Notes under the pieces: model-generated
The model's input: only the letters and a program-made list of their open reading frames with translations
Told to the model about the DNA's origin: nothing
The model's database searches: none
Program-made: the position numbers and the translations under genes
Assembly (NCBI GenBank): GCA_029449245.1
Contig: JANATF010000006.1
Location: forward strand, 62,001-126,000
From: Mortierella alpina
Lineage: Eukaryota > Mortierellomycota > Mortierellomycetes > Mortierellales > Mortierellaceae
Direction: 5' to 3'
DNA: 64,000 nucleotides
Shown: piece after piece, positions 1 to 14,700 of the stretch
Position numbering within the stretch: the first letter of the stretch is position 1
How the letters are laid out: each line of letters begins with the position of its first letter

Positions 1-3000
1 CTTCTAGCCGGCGCTCGTCAAGCGACTCCTCCAGCAGCAAGAGTATCAGCAGTTCCCGAGACAGTACATCGCCTGATCTCACCCTTCGCTGGCAGGACAG
101 TGCTATTCTGAAGGCTCTCTCAGAGATACAACTGGATCTTCAGCAGGGCAACCGGCGCAACCAACTAGAGTCCTCCAAAGTACTCGTATGCAGCTCTGCA
201 GACGAAGTCGATGAAGCCGAGGCTGGAGAGGAAAGAGCCGCCCTGGCAGCGAACCTCGACTCGACAAAGCTCTGGAACTTTGTACCCAGGAAATCGGAAG
301 GACACCGGCTACAGAATTCGGAAAGCCCACGCATCGCCCTCACCTGCGTGGAGCCAAATTTTGGTTTCGTCCAACACAATCCAAAGCTCCCCAACAAACA
401 TGCGTCATCCGGGAACGATACCGTTCACTACCATGGTGTTGTGTCTGAAGCGACTGCCACCACTGAGGTAAGAACATTCTGGTCTTGAACAACCCTCGAA
501 TAGAGGGAGTGATCTGGATTAGAGTCTCACCGGCGCAACATGCCAACCTCAATAGATCGTACCTGCATCTGAGGACGAAGATTCGGATACAACAACGGTC
601 TGGACGCATGTAGAGGACCCCCCGCAGACACGTTCGCGAATGTCATCTCCACATCCAACAGAACAAAGGACGGGGTCGGATGCAAATGCAGAGTGGTTGC
701 GCTTGCCAACGCCGGAAAGCGAACCAGCCGCCCCCGACAATCAAACCGTCCAGGAACACTTGGACTCGGGCACTGCGGACTTGATAAGGGAACTTCAGAG
801 CCAGGTCGATTCAACGACAATGAGATCTTACCCTCTGAGGCAGCGCACTTTCCAACAACAAAAGCCGTACACTGCTGACAAGCAGCAGCATGCTCGACTG
901 ATCGGGAGCCGAGGCACATCACATCGTTCATCCCGCACGGACGAGTATGCTCGAGAGGAGCGTGCATTACTGAGGCTGCAAGACGACGAGGATGACTCTG
1001 ATTATGAGGAGCGAGCATCGCGCATCACTGAGCATCACTTGATCTCGGGACCGAACAGGACCCCTCATACAATCGATCCCGACATGGATTTCTTCCTTCA
1101 GGATTTGGACGAGGACGATTTACCAACGACGGAGCAGCTGCGACGGCAGTTGCGACCCCAAGAGGACGCTGAAAGGGAGGCAGCTAATAATCGACATCGC
1201 TTGCACCAGCCTCTATCAGTCAAGTTGCCGACCTCGTTGAGCATTCGAGCCAGAAAAAGACTCCAGCGAATAACTATGCAGAGGATGCAGCCATTGGAGC
1301 CACTGGATGCGGAGTCTCTGGATGCAGAACCTCTGGACGCATTATCGAAAAGGATCACGTCAACACACCGCCATCGACGGCGCAGGTCTCTCACACCGGT
1401 TACCATAGAGGACACGGCGGACATATCGCCGCGCGCAACTCAAGCAGCCTCGAACTCCTCCGATAGTGAAGCACCACAGATTCAGGCAGAACCCAAAAAA
1501 ACCAAAAAACATAGGCAACACGTCTTGCCAATGGTTTTCTTCAAACGCAACCTTTTACCAGAGGACGCTGCCGCACTGCGATCACTGCGATCAAAAAAGA
1601 ATCGTTCACAGTCGCCAGAAGCTGGCCATGGAGCTGGGTCGATCCCTATCCAACTCGCGCACCATGCCAAACGACGGATTGGATCAGCGAATCAAAGCGG
1701 ACACGGACTGTCAGACTTTATGGCGCGACTAGCTCAAGACAAGAGCGAGAGTGAAGAGGAACCTTCAAGGCGTCACTTTGACTCTGATAGCGATGTTGTT
1801 GACAACAGAGACTTCCCGGATTATATGGATTCCTTCCCACCAACAAGATACCGCTCACCACCCGTCCGGCCGACGTTAGAGGACACAGAGGCGTTCCGGC
1901 CACAGATACCATTGTCTGAGGTAACCAAGCTGTTGTGATTGTATTAACACCCAGTGCCAGGTACGATACCTCAAGCATTAGCATGCAATACCTTGAAAGC
2001 TCACACCTTTGCGACGTGTCGCGTTTCTCGTTGATTAGACTATGGACTATGATAACCTCAGCCCGCCGCGCAGCATCATGATCTCATCAGATCCCGAAAA
2101 ACTGGACTCCACAGATGATGGCGCAGATCATGATCATTGGCGTCATCAATCGTTTTTGCCTGTGAACGCGTCCAAACACCCCAAAAAGAACAGAACGGCC
2201 TTTCGTGGCGAACGACAGGATATGATTGACAGGATGATCGTACGCCCATCACGAAACTCTCAGCATACGCAAAGGTCGAAAGGGCAGACAGTTGCACCTC
2301 GTTCGACAAAGAGGCGCCGATTGAGCAACAACTCGTCGGCAACCAAAGTCCGCCGATCAAGCCATGGAAGCTCCATGCCGACGAATTACCGCACCAGCAC
2401 CGCGAACCTGAATAGTCGCTCCGGACACTTATTCCGTGATCGCATGGAGGACACCGAAAATGATTGTTCGCTGTCGGATGAAGCCATGGAATTTCAGGAC
2501 CACCAACACGCTACCGATCATGAAACTAGGAGGGGGTACGGATCTGATGTCGGCAGCTATCACCAATACAATAGTCCCGCTAGTGGCGTAGAATTAAGCG
2601 ACGAGGATTTCGCTACAGAGAATCCTTGGCCTATCCGCTCAATCAACCAAAAGCCACGGCAGCATGGAGTCTCACGAGGATATTCCAATCGGCGGGACAA
2701 TGGAGGGGTACTAACGCATCGACCTCGACCCCTCAGCCGTTCAAAGGTGGTTCCCCGGACGCACCGCACAGTACCAGCGCGTTCACGATTGTCCAACCAA
2801 CGAGCAGCGCCAGATCGGACCAAAATGCGAACGCGGCCGCCCCAAGCAAAGGCTACGCGGATCCTGCAGTCGCATCTCACAACCTGGTGTTATCAGAATT
2901 CAGCTCAGAGTCGACCTCAACTTTTCAACCGACCGGTCTTTCTCCCTGCGGAAAGGAATAGTCGTACACACCACGCGGCTCAGCGGGGCACTCTCAAACC

Positions 3001-6000
3001 CCCTTCACCTTCAGAGCCTGAAAATCCACCAGATGATTACCACATGCCCGACCAACCATGGGACGAATATGATCAGTCAAATCCGTCAAGAGCGACACCT
3101 CCTTTAGCGCCTACATTGCCAGCATCTCGGTCCACTATCTCTGCAGCGCTCAAAACAGTGGTTCCAAACACGTCAGACAGCCCTGTTTACCATGCTTCAG
3201 ATGGACTCATCTCGAACCGCCTCTACTTCTCTCAGGACACATACATTGGGCGAGGAATGCTCTCACGAGTTATACGATTCCTGTCCGACGGATCAGCATT
3301 TGATTTTTCAACGTCCGACTTGAGCACAAGCGCAGTGTTTTTTGGCAAGCCGTTCACTTCCGAGTGGTCGAGCCCAGCAAGGCTTGAAATGGATCTTGGA
3401 GCCGTTGCTTTGGAGCTCAAGCGTCGTTTTCATGGTATACTGGATGCATCACAGGACATTGAATCAGAGAACCGGCTCGATAGAACAGAGCTCGCACCGA
3501 GTTTGCGGGCACTCGAGAACATGACGATTCTGCTGATGGATGTCATGAGGGTCTCGTCTGGTCCCGCCCGAATCATGGTGTGGAACGTCTTTCGATATCA
3601 GGTGGTGAGGCCGCTGAAAGAGCTCGTGGACGAATTGAAAACTGAGCGTTGGCCTTCTGCGCCATCGAATGCTGCTATGTGGTTGCGATGGGCGTTGGTC
3701 ACCTGGCATGCGATCGCAGACACTACCATGGTCAGCGATATGGAAGAAATGGACGCCACGGAACGGGCGGCTCAAAGTCTGTTGGAGGTATTATTCAGCA
3801 GAAGCGACGACGCATTCTTTGTCCAACTCGCACGGATTCAGGACCGAAGTCGCGCCTCATCGAGCGTGATCTCGGATCAAAACGTGCTTGAGCTTTGGGT
3901 TTGCACAATACAGGTCCTGGATAAGATGAAGGAGATCCGAAGCAGCCCCGGGTTCTGGCCTGCACTTAACCGGGTTGTGTGCAGATCCTTGGTAGAAGAT
4001 CACAGGACTGGTCGGACAGGAGAGGATTTAACGACCGCAGGCGAGGCTACGACTACCTGGCAAGATCAGGCGAACAGGGCGATGACCCTTCTCCAGGAAC
4101 TGTGCAGACTCCATCAGTTTGGACGTGACGGAAACTCGGACGCCAGTATTCAAGTGCATGAGAACTGGGAGCTGGTTCTATGGCTTTTGCAGAACAGCTG
4201 GCTCCATGGGTCAGCTCCAGGCGGCCAAGAGGCGGAGCGACGGTTGCGACGGTTTCTCGTGTTCTGCCACAGCCGAATATGGATTTGGCGCTGGCCGCCA
4301 AATGCGCCTGTCCTCGTTCATGTCTATCGCTACTTTGCTGGTCAAGGATTTCAAGACATGCCTTCGGAGCGTGGCTACAGGCTGCCAGAGTTTTTAAAGC
4401 GGATGATCACACAGCCGCCCTCTGCCTCCAAGCAGCCATCAACAAAGGGCGCCTCACATGCTCAACCTCTCTCGAAGTTCGATCCCGACATGGAGCTGGT
4501 GAAGCGCTTGGACAAACACGACCGATGCTTTGAGATATTTCTCAAGATACTTGCAAAGACCATTCACGCACAGGTCAGTGACGTCTATAAGGAGGATCAG
4601 GCTGAGGACGCAGTCGCTATACCGATCGCAACCTATCAAGCGGATACACTGGCAGGAGCACCGACTCAGTATTCTCCCGACCGCTCCCCGATCATAGCAG
4701 ATCAGATCAAGACTTGCAAGCGGTTTCTCTCGTCCATTTCACCGGCACTCGTTTTGACAATCGCTTCAGACGGCTCAAGTGAACACGGCTACTCGACCCT
4801 CTGCAATCCTTGCAACCTGGTTCTGACGATTGCGCTTTTGGTTCCAGATTTCATCCGGCCATCGACGGTGGGCCAGCTGCGAAGTCTCCTTAATTACGAG
4901 CAGAGTGACGACGCATCCCGCAGGATAATGCTCGAGTCAGTCTTTTATCTCGGTGTAATCTGGGATAGACAGGGAAGGTCAATGACATCTGCGGAGAGGA
5001 ACGTGCGAACTCTGGACAAAATTATGGACTTCTTCTATGGCCGCATTGATGATATGTGTCAAGAATTGGAGAGCGAGTTGTCCGAGGCGAATTCCAGTGC
5101 CAGCTATGTACTTCGCAGCAAGCGGCAAGCCCCTATCGCATCATTGATCGAGACGACAATTTCATACATTACACGCTTACTGAACAATGGCGGAGACACG
5201 GCCACAGAACAGGAGCATTTATACCCGGCACTTGAGTATCTTGATCATAGTAAGTGTCATGAAATCTGCGTTAGTTCTCCTAGAAAAAGTGAGTGTTGTA
5301 ATCCGTCGGCTAAAAATTTCCGCATGCAATCTTGATCGTCATTAGGGCTTGCACGCTTTTTCAATCCCGAAGTTCCATATCCTCCAGAGCTCCGCTTACA
5401 AGCCCTTGGTGTGGTAGAAAGTTTTTTGGAGCACAGACACTTCCATGTCACGGTTTTTCAAAGGCTCGAAAAGGACAAGACTCAAAGTCGTGCGCAACAA
5501 TCAGGCATTGGGCAGGCAGGAGGTCTGACTCAGGGCCAGGATCCTGACCCAGGACGGCATCCCTCTCAAGGGAACAAGCAGAGTCGCCCAGTGGATGATG
5601 TAGATGACGGATTTTCGTCACTGGATTATGACCAGATTGATTTTGACGACAGTGAGCTGTTCAATCTATCGCAGCGCTCAGAATCAGGAACGCTAAATGG
5701 GGCTCCAGCCCTTACATCAACCCCAGCTTCAGTCCCAGTTCTTGCTCCAGCGCTGACGCTGAACCCTGGCCCTACTATTACCTTGCCGCTCGATGGGGAA
5801 CTCGCCAAGATTCTTCTCTCTTGGGTTCATCCAAGTATGGAAACGTTCGTGAAGGCGCGACATCAGGCACTTCAGGACGAGCAGCGTCAGCAGCTACAGA
5901 CGCGGACATCGAGCATGTCCAATCTAATCCAGAACAGTGGAGATATCAGGAAGGCCATGGCGTCTGTGCAAGGAACCGTGCGAGATTTTTCGCCCATTAG

Positions 6001-9000
6001 TGCTTCCTCCTCGACAACATCCGTGCCTGCAGCCAATCTCACTTCGATTTCACCGCAAGGGATTCGGCGTGTCCTGAGCGTTTACGCCGATTGTAGCCTG
6101 ATTTTGCTCGACCAGCAAATCCTGAAAATGGAACAGGCGAGGGGTCTGTTTAAGCGAGAAAGCTGGATCAGTCCATGGATGCAACACTGGAGACTTCAGG
6201 ACGAGCTGGTGTGGGCAACCCGGCTGGCTGAGTGCAACCCACAGTTGCTGCTGAAGCACGAGGACATGTTCTTGGATATATGGTTCAGCACGATAAGTGT
6301 ACCGGTCCAGGAAGTAACAGTCCAGCACCGACTACTAAGAGCCCTGTTGAATTGGACGGATGGCATTACCATGGATGTGTCTTCTCAGACAGGCTCACTA
6401 TACCCGCCACTACTGAAGGACCTTCCCATCGCGCACCGGGATTATCAGACCAGGACCCTTCACAGGAATAACAATGTGCCATACACTATCGACCAGAGCC
6501 TTTTGCTTGCGGAACAGGACTCGAAACTACTGTTGGAATTTAAAGAGTCGAGGCTACAGCTTCTCGCCAAGGTTCTCAGCAATATCGGAGAGCATTATTT
6601 GAATGTGCGCCCCGTCGTCGGCTCAACAGACCAAAAGGCCTTTTACGTCGCACACGGGGTCAAAACCCGACTCCAGTTGTGCCTAGGCCTGCTTCTCAAC
6701 CAGATCAAGAAGGATTATGAGGTACTGCAACCGCGTTGGAGTCATATAGGATCTCCCTGTAGTTCATTCGTTCGCTAACGTCCTTTTCCCATCATCTACT
6801 GAAACTACGTATAGCGCCTGGAATCTAGACAGATGGTCAAGGAGAATATTAAGCATGTGGAGCTCGCCCATCAAGTCGTCGGACATGTCATCCAGCACTG
6901 TGGGCTGGTTTTGCAAAGCTCACAGCTTGCTGGTCCACACGATTCGGTTCTGAACTTTTTGACATCCTCCAGAACGTTTCCACAGCCTCGCTTGTAAGCA
7001 GAACGGACTAACCATGAAGTGTTGATAAATTGTGATGCCACTCGAGAGATTCGAATCTAACCCATTGATTGCTCTTCGTTTTTCTGTTACCTCCCAGGGA
7101 CGGAGTCTATGTCCATCAAAAAATTCGAGGATATGCCTATTTGTATCAGGCAGGAGAAAGGCAGTTCTTTCGCGATATGCTGGAGATGGTGATGAGCTAT
7201 CTAAAACGCATTGGAAATGTAGGCAGCCCTTATGTCGACTCTGTTGAGGCCGCTGGATCAGCTGGGTCGAATGGTCCCGATTTATGTCTTGGCCTGAGGG
7301 TGGTGGATGGTGGAACAACTGTGTATGGAGAAGCGGCCCTAGGCCATGGCCTGCAATCGATCAGTGACAGCCAAGATAGCATTCAAGGCCTTATTGACAA
7401 GCGGTCGTCGCTGTTACGATCAAAATCTTCAGGGAATGTGCACGGTCAGGCCGCGGGCTCGGTGATTCAAAGTCTTTTCGCAAAGCAAGCCAACAGGCAG
7501 CAGAGCCCCCAAGAACTGTCGGACGAGGCCTTGTGGATATTAACGAGCTCGCTGAGAAACGTTGCGCTTGAGCCAGAAAACAAGAAGCATTGGTAAGTTG
7601 GCAGGGTAGACGAATAAGGTGTATATGTGATGACAGGTGTGTGCGTGTGAACAGACGCATCTCTTGTGTACAATGATCAGTCAACTTTATCTTACTGATC
7701 GCATGTCTGTTTGGTTCTACGCCTGCAGGAACACTGCTATGGGCTCGTTCAGGACGATGGCGTTGGTGTCCATATTCAGACCACTCCTGACCGCGTTCCT
7801 TGGGACTGATGGGCAGCGTGGTTATTGCTCAATGTCGCTGTCGGCGCTTTCCGTGGGCGAGATGGCGGCGCCGTTTCTTCCGCAACGTCCTAGCTTGATC
7901 ATGGCGGCTGTGCCAGCTACCCGCTGGTTGGCATCCCTGGTCGAGGCTCTAGTGGACGATATGGCTGCTCTTGATCCAAGGAGTACCAATGCGTATGCGA
8001 GAAATGGATCAACTACAGCTCACGGAGGACCGATGCTCATGGCTTTTGAGGGCTTTCAGAGGGAAACGTCGACCATATTTGCACCTCTATTGCAATGTTT
8101 GGCTGGCTCCCTCGATCTGATCAGCGACCAGTACTTGAACCAGATACGGGTCAGACTGGGTGACCTGACAGTGCGTCAGAACGAGGGGCTTTTGGATAGC
8201 GAGGAACGGTTCTCGGAAGACGATAAGAATGCGACTCGGGCTTTGCATCTCTCTGGTGAGGTGCTGAAAGCCATTGGTGCCATTACCAGGGTGGCAAGAA
8301 AGATCAGAACAGAGCAGGCCGCTTTCTGTAAGTGTCATTATGCTGGTCAAGGACAGCTGACCATCCCCTGCTGGTTCATATGATTTGTGTATCTGACTTT
8401 CTGACTTTCTGACTTTGTGCCTTTGTTTGCATCGATTTCAAATAGACGACCGCAACTTGGCCTGGCGAGAATCGCTGTTGGAGTTGGCAGAGTTTGCGTT
8501 GAGCCACAGCATCGATGTAATGATGGCTCTAGGAGGGCCTTTGCAGGATGCACCCGATACGGAGGAAGATGGAGTCTTTGGTGGAGGAACGCTTGTTCCC
8601 GAAGAGCGACTGTGGGTAAGCGACACTGTAGAACCAGCACCAATCTCATTGTCGAACACTGACCGGATCTCGCGCGCACAGGTGGCTGCAACCCTGGAGT
8701 CATCGTTGCAGGAGTACCTCTCTGGTCAGACGCAGTTTGCACAGTTTGGGGAAGTTGTCCACCGTCAGCTTCAAAACGCGCCTTCGCTTGAGGGATGGGC
8801 GTGCGATGTCTTTTCAGAGACTGAACACTTGATCGAGAAAGGGCCGGTCCGCCATCAACATCAGCCGCAGCACCAACAGCAACAGCAGCAACAGCAGGCA
8901 CGGCAACGTCAGCAGCATTGGGGCGGACTGAGGACGCGGCAGCGTGTGTTGTGGATGTTTGTGCGGTCTTTTCTGGACTACTGCCACGCGATCTCGATGC

Positions 9001-9272
9001 TGGATGCCGGGCTGCATCGCAAGGTCCTTGAGGCCGTCGGCGTTCTTTTGCGACCCCCGTCGCAGGCGCAGTGGTCTAGTGGCATGTGTCTGTACCAGGT
9101 GCCCCGATGGGACTCTGCGTGGCACCACATTCTGCACCACGCCAAGGACTCGTCGACGAGCTCGCTCGACCAACTTCGGCAGTGCCTGTCGGTGGAGTGG
9201 CGGCTGTTCCTTGTTCGTCGCGGGATGTCGTCGGCGCTGCCAATGCCCGCCGCCGGCAGCGTCGTTGTATGA
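1..9272 (+). CDS. Mms22/Mus7-like DNA repair and replication-fork protein, 5' end outside window
   Basis: The frame is open from the window edge, so the start lies upstream. Proposed exons are <1-467, 556-1920, 2039-5249, 5346-6721, 6815-6993, 7098-7592, 7729-8327 and 8446-9272. All seven junctions are GT-AG and frame-consistent, giving about 2838 residues within the window. The first third is Ser/Arg/Asp-rich and looks disordered. The rest is a long helical, repeat-like body without catalytic motifs. This architecture and the conserved-looking stretch across the 5249/5346 junction (LARFFNPEVPYPPELRLQ) resemble the Mus7/Mms22 family, which works with the Rtt101 (Cul4-like) ubiquitin ligase at damaged replication forks in the nucleus. 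A Gln-rich tract lies near the C-terminus (about 8865-8920). A 66-bp in-frame stretch at 8616-8681 has intron-like ends. The family call rests on architecture and remembered similarity; the existence of the gene is secure. Confidence 0.62.
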
Positions 9273-9343
9273 TAGCCGAGGAGTCCTGCAGCCTCGATAC
9301 CGTAGTGCTACCGTAGTCCTTGTGTTCAAGCATCGTCTCTTTC

Positions 9344-9376
9344 CTGTGTCTGTGTCTGTGTCTGTGTCTGTGTCCA
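9344..9376 (+). repeat. (TGTGTC)n microsatellite
   Basis: About five tandem copies of TGTGTC lie in the leader of the TMEM115-type gene, 190 bp before its ATG. Confidence 0.85.
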
Positions 9377-9563
9377 CGACTCAACGCCCTCTGGCTGCCT
9401 GCACTCTTATTCTCTTATTCTCTTATTTTATTTCCCTCGTTGTGTTCTCGTTGTCTTTCCCTTTTCCCTCTTCTCTTTTCTCCGCCCTCCACCCTCGTTT
9501 CCATCGCGTGTCTCTGCATCCATCCGCCGCATCACACGCTCTTCGGCAACCAGCACTGCTCCC

Positions 9564-11505
9564 ATGACATCCGCCGCCGCCTCCAGCTGGAGGTCAACCT
9601 TCTCCAATGTCCCGCCGCTGACAAAGACCGTCTCCACCGCCATGACCGTCATGACCGCGCTGGGCCTCGTGCTCCGCTTCAGGGACATGGCCCTCGCGAG
9701 CCAGCTCCCAGACGACTCCGCAAGCCCTGATCCCGACCCATCCTACTCGAGTGCAGAGGCTTCGCTCATCCCTCTTCTGGCCATGGTCCCTGTCTCGTAA
9801 GTGGGGCTCGCATCACACTCGTCCACTCGTCCTGTTCGTCCGTCAATCCAATCTCTCACGTTTTCTGTTCGTTCTGATGCATTCACCACTAGTGCCCCCT
9901 ATCACTTTTGGACTTTTGTCACGGCAGCATTCTTTGAAAGGAGCATCATTCAGGCAAGTCCTTCAGCTTCAGCCAGTCAACCCACCAAATCAACGCAACC
10001 TGCTATAGTAGATAGTAGGAGCCCTTCACTAACGTTTTCTATCGCTCCATTGGCCACAAACGGACCCACAGTTCGCGATCAATACAGCTTTTCTTCTAGG
10101 AAGCGGGAAATACCTGGAGCGAGCATGGGGATCGCGCGAGTTCCTCAAGTTCTTGGCAGTGACCAGTGTCGGGAGCATGCTCGGTGTCTACTTGACTTGT
10201 CTGTTCCAATACGTTGTCCGAGGCAACGATAGTCTGCTGTAGGTAGAAAGTCTTCAGGAGGGTTGTGCAAACGATCGTCAGTGACAGTGTGGCACACTCA
10301 GACTCATCATGGATGCATCTTCTGGCTTCTGGTCATAGGTATGACACACAGGCATATGGATTGACGTGCGTCCTGGCAGGATTTCTCGTGGGCTTCAAGC
10401 AACTCGTTCCTGAGCATCTCGTCACGCTCTGGGGCGTCATCTCTGTTCGCGTCAAGGTACACTCTATCATCCTGTTTAATCAGCCATGGATATTCACGTT
10501 CTTTTCCAAGTGCTCAGCGTTCAGTGCACTGCGTTCAGCTGGATCGACCTTACTCATTGGCCATCTTGTATCAATAGACGTTGCCCATGCTCTTTACAGT
10601 GTTCGTGGTGATTGAGAGCTTGCTCACACGCAGTCAGATCCAGCTCATGATGGCCATGTATGGCCTGTTCATTGCATGGGTCTACTCTCGGTTCTTCAAG
10701 GTACAGGATGGTGTCCGTGGGGATCGAAGCGAAACATTTTCATTCGCGTCGTTCTTTCCTGAATCTGCTCAGTAAGTGTTTTCTTGACCAGACATCCTGA
10801 TCTGGCTGGAACAGGGCCTTTTTGGTCGATTTGTTCCCATGGAGTTGTTATTGCGGTCGATCTAATGATGCAGCATTCCCTTCCGTGCATGTCTTGTAGA
10901 GCACCGGTTAAAGCTGTTTCGAACCTTGTTTTTGGGATCCTGGTCCGACTTCGTATCTGCTCACCATTGGGCTTTGGCGCCAGCTTCCAGCACGACTTGG
11001 AAAACCCTCAGATGCCAGGAATGGTGTTGCCCATGACCCAGCCTGCCAGTCTCCGCGCAGAAGCAGAGCGTAGGAGGTACAGTATATACAAAACAGTGGC
11101 ATTTGCAATCATTGAATGCGGGATCGTCCGACCCAGTCTGTGTCTTTCTTCATTTCCTTGGTCTCACCATGGCCTTCTCTCGCTCTGAAACTCTGCGCAT
11201 GTAGGGCGTTGGCGTTGAAAGCACTGGATATGAGACTGCACGCGGCTGCAGGGAATAGCTCGAGTCTGCCAGGACTGAGCCAGAAAACCTTCCTGGGACC
11301 TACACCATCAGCGGGCAACTCCGTTGCGTTCCCTTCAATACCTTCGGAAACACCAGGCTCTTTGACATCGACGTCCAAGGACAACAGTGCAGAGGATAAC
11401 GTCCTCTTTGAGACGAGTATGCTGGATGAGGAGCCAGAGGCTGGATCGGCCGCAGCTAGCCAGGAACAGGAGGACAGCGGCTCGTCCTCGGCCACGAAGG
11501 CATAG
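9564..11505 (+). CDS. TMEM115 / DUF1751-type Golgi integral membrane protein
   Basis: Seven exons (9564-9796, 9893-9953, 10072-10238, 10339-10456, 10578-10771, 10900-11076, 11205-11505) encode about 416 residues. Intron 2 has a GC donor (CAG|GCAAGT). The N-terminal half has several hydrophobic membrane segments and family hallmarks: a HFWTFVTAAFFE segment, a GKYLERAWGSREFLKF segment, a GFLVGFKQLVPEH segment and a RGDRSETFSFASFFPE segment. These match the rhomboid-like DUF1751 family (human TMEM115, yeast YOL107W), Golgi membrane proteins implicated in retrograde Golgi-to-ER traffic. No rhomboid catalytic Ser/His pair is seen. The C-terminal 130 residues are Ser/Glu-rich and probably cytosolic. 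Kozak context at 9564 is CCCATGA. The gene starts 291 bp after the upstream gene's stop on the same strand. Confidence 0.85.
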
Positions 11506-11785
11506 ATTTGTTTTAAGCAACATGGACCTGTGCAATATACATATGAATTTTAAATTGCATTTTGGCTCCAGGTACGGCTGCCCTGCCGTTCGTCGTTTTG
11601 TCCATCATCCCATCTGTTTCCTTTCTGCCTCCACTCCGTCGCATCCATCTCCTCGCTCAGCACCTTCTCTTTCTCTCTCTCTCTCCACTCTCTCTCTCCA
11701 CTCTCCATCAAACAACGCACACGCAGACACAGACACACAGACACATAGCACAGCGCAGGTTCATTCACTCTTTCCTCGCTCACCA

Positions 11786-14700
11786 TGTCATCAGTCGTCA
11801 AGGCTCTCCATGACCGTAAGAAACTGGAAATACCGGAGCCTGTGTCCCCATGCGAACCGAGAAACCGCCCATGCCTCCCATGCCTCCCATGCCTCTGCAC
11901 CACACCAAGCTAGGCTCTCTTCTTTTAACAGCAATACATCTGTTTACGTCTCTTGGCATTCCCCGTAGGCATCATGGAAAGCATCGACTCGGTCCAGCCG
12001 CCCGAGCGATACAAGATTGTGGTGCTGGATGCAAAGACCAACAAGATTGTCCTCAGCGCATGCAAGATGTTTGACATCATGGACAGGAATGTCACTTGTA
12101 AGGAGCAGTTATCGTTTTTCGGAATCCCAGAATGTCCCGTCGCGTGCTTGCCAGTGCATGTCTCTGCTTTGACATTAGTCTCTTGCTTAACCATCTCGCC
12201 TTTATTCCTTGCTTCGGTGCCCGTCATGCAGTGGTGGAGACGCTCGAGAGCAAGCGCCAGGCATACACCTCACTCGAGGCCGTCTATCTGCTGACACCAT
12301 GCATAGAGTCCGTACTCAGGCTGATGGACGACTATCCAAATGACGGCCAGCCCAAGTACAAGGCCGCCCATGTCCTCTTCACGGCTCGTATGTGACACTG
12401 TCTCTGTCAGCGAATGGGTGCTTTGCAGGAAAAAGAAGGGAACGCGCCTCCTGGAGAAAAAAAGGGAGACAGATGCACCCCCAAAACGCGCTCTAATATT
12501 GCCGCCACAAACAACTTTTCTTTTTGGTAGCTCTGGAGAACCGACTGTTTGACCGCTTGACAAAGTCCCCAGTGTCAAAGTACATCAGAACGCTCAGGGA
12601 ACTCTTCATTGACTTTACAGGCAAGTTGAAGCACTGGATATGAGGAGGTCACGGAGGGGAAGGACAGACGGACTGCCATCGAATCCTGCGCTAATGGTCA
12701 GTACCGTCATTCAGCCATCGAATCTAGGGTGTTTTCGTTGGAGTCTCCCTCAAGTTTTTACGCTCTCTACTCGCCTGCTAAAAAGATGGAGCTCTCGTCG
12801 GAGCTGGACACGATGGCCAAACAGGTATGGATATTGCCTCGCATGCTGTCGCATACGGTCGCACTTCGAAACTGCTTTACTCACCCTATGGTTCGCTCTG
12901 CCATCTATCTGTAGCTGGTCTCTGTGATCGCAACATTTGGTGACTTTCCCTCTATCCGATACTTTCGCCCGCCAGAGACTGAGGATGGAAAGCGTACACA
13001 GTCCATGAAGTTGGCCATGCTGTTGCAAAGCGAACTGGAGGCTTACATGAGATCCAACCCAGAGACCGCTGTAAGTTGACTCGTTACGAGTCCTGCCTCA
13101 TGTGCTAGTCAATAAGGTCTATGTCTCATCAATGTCCATACTGATGACCATGAACAACTCAAACATCATGCTAACAGGGAAAGCAACAAGGACAAGGAAC
13201 GATATTGATTCTGGATAGATCAGTGGATGTGACAGCAGCTCTCGTGCACGAGTTTACATATCAGGCCATGGCGAATGACTTGCTCCATATCGAGGACGGT
13301 ACAAAATACTCGTACGAGGTTGAGAACGCAAGCGGCGAGATGGAGCAGGTCTCTGTCGTGATTGATGAGTCGGACCAAGTGTTCCTGGACATTCGCCACG
13401 CGCATATCGTTGAAACAGCCAGTACATTGACCTCCAAATTTAACCAGTTTGTGGCCGAGAATGAGGCGCTTCGCGGGGACAAGGACAAAGTGGCGTCATT
13501 AAGAAACATGAAGGACCAGCTTGCCAACCTGCCTCAGTTTCAGGACATGAAGGCCAAATACTCGACCCATATCCACATCACCAAGGAATGCATGAAGATC
13601 TTTGAGACGTGGAAGATTAACGAGCTGGGTCTAGTCGAGCAGCAGCTCGCTACCGGAGAGACAGTCGATGGTCACTTGCCAAAGCAGGTCCTAGCAGAGA
13701 TGATTCCGTTCTTGGATGACCCTGGCGTCAGTACCATGGACAAGATCCGATTGCTCATGCTCTACATGGTCTGCCGCGGTGGCCTGAAGGCCGAGGACCG
13801 GGAACAGCTGTTTCGGCATGCCAAGATCTCGGAGGGCAATGCTGAAGCGATTCGCAATCTTGGACTTCTTGGAGTCAATGTCGAAAGGGTAAAAAAAAGT
13901 GGACCACATTGTCATGCGCGCTCAAAAAGAAGCTACAAGTAGGATTTTTTTTTCTTATCTAACAGATCCAAAAACTCTTTCGTTCTGTGTAGGGCGGCTC
14001 TGCAGAGAGGTCAAAACGGAAGCCATTTTATCCCAGAAAGAAGTCAGAGGATGAGGAGCAACCCTTTGACCTGTCGCGATACATCACCAAGGCGAAAAAG
14101 ATTGTTAAGGAGCACGTCAATGGCACGCTCGATGCCACGCTGTACCCTTACACCACGGAGGCTGTGGTGGACAGCTCCGAGGCAACGAGGTCACTTCGCA
14201 AGACGCCTCAGCCGACATGGGAAAAGAAGAAGCCAAATGTGAAGGGCTCACGTCTGTTTGTGTTCATTGCAGGAGGTGTCACCCATTCGGAGATCCGGGC
14301 GATGCATGAGCTTTGCCAGGAGATGGGACGCGACATTGTCATTGGATCGACTCATTTGGTCACCCCCAGGATGTTTGTCTACAGTCTGCGGTATCTGGCC
14401 AGGGCGAATGCTCGACCGACTCCGCCCATTATCCCTCCCTATCAAGCGCCAGCGATGCCTTCCCCGAACCCGTCAACCCAAGGAGGAGGAGGAGGAATGC
14501 CCTCGCGACACGGCCCACCGCCCTCCCAACCACCTTCGGCTAGGGGTCCACCACCACCCCGGTCTGGCCCCGGGTCTGGCGCGTCGCCATCGGCTCATAG
14601 GGCGATCACACCGGACTACAGGAGCGCTCCTCCTAGTGGCGCCAATGGAGGCATGAGGACCATTCAAAAAGACGCATCGGGCCGCTTTGTGGCGCCCTCT

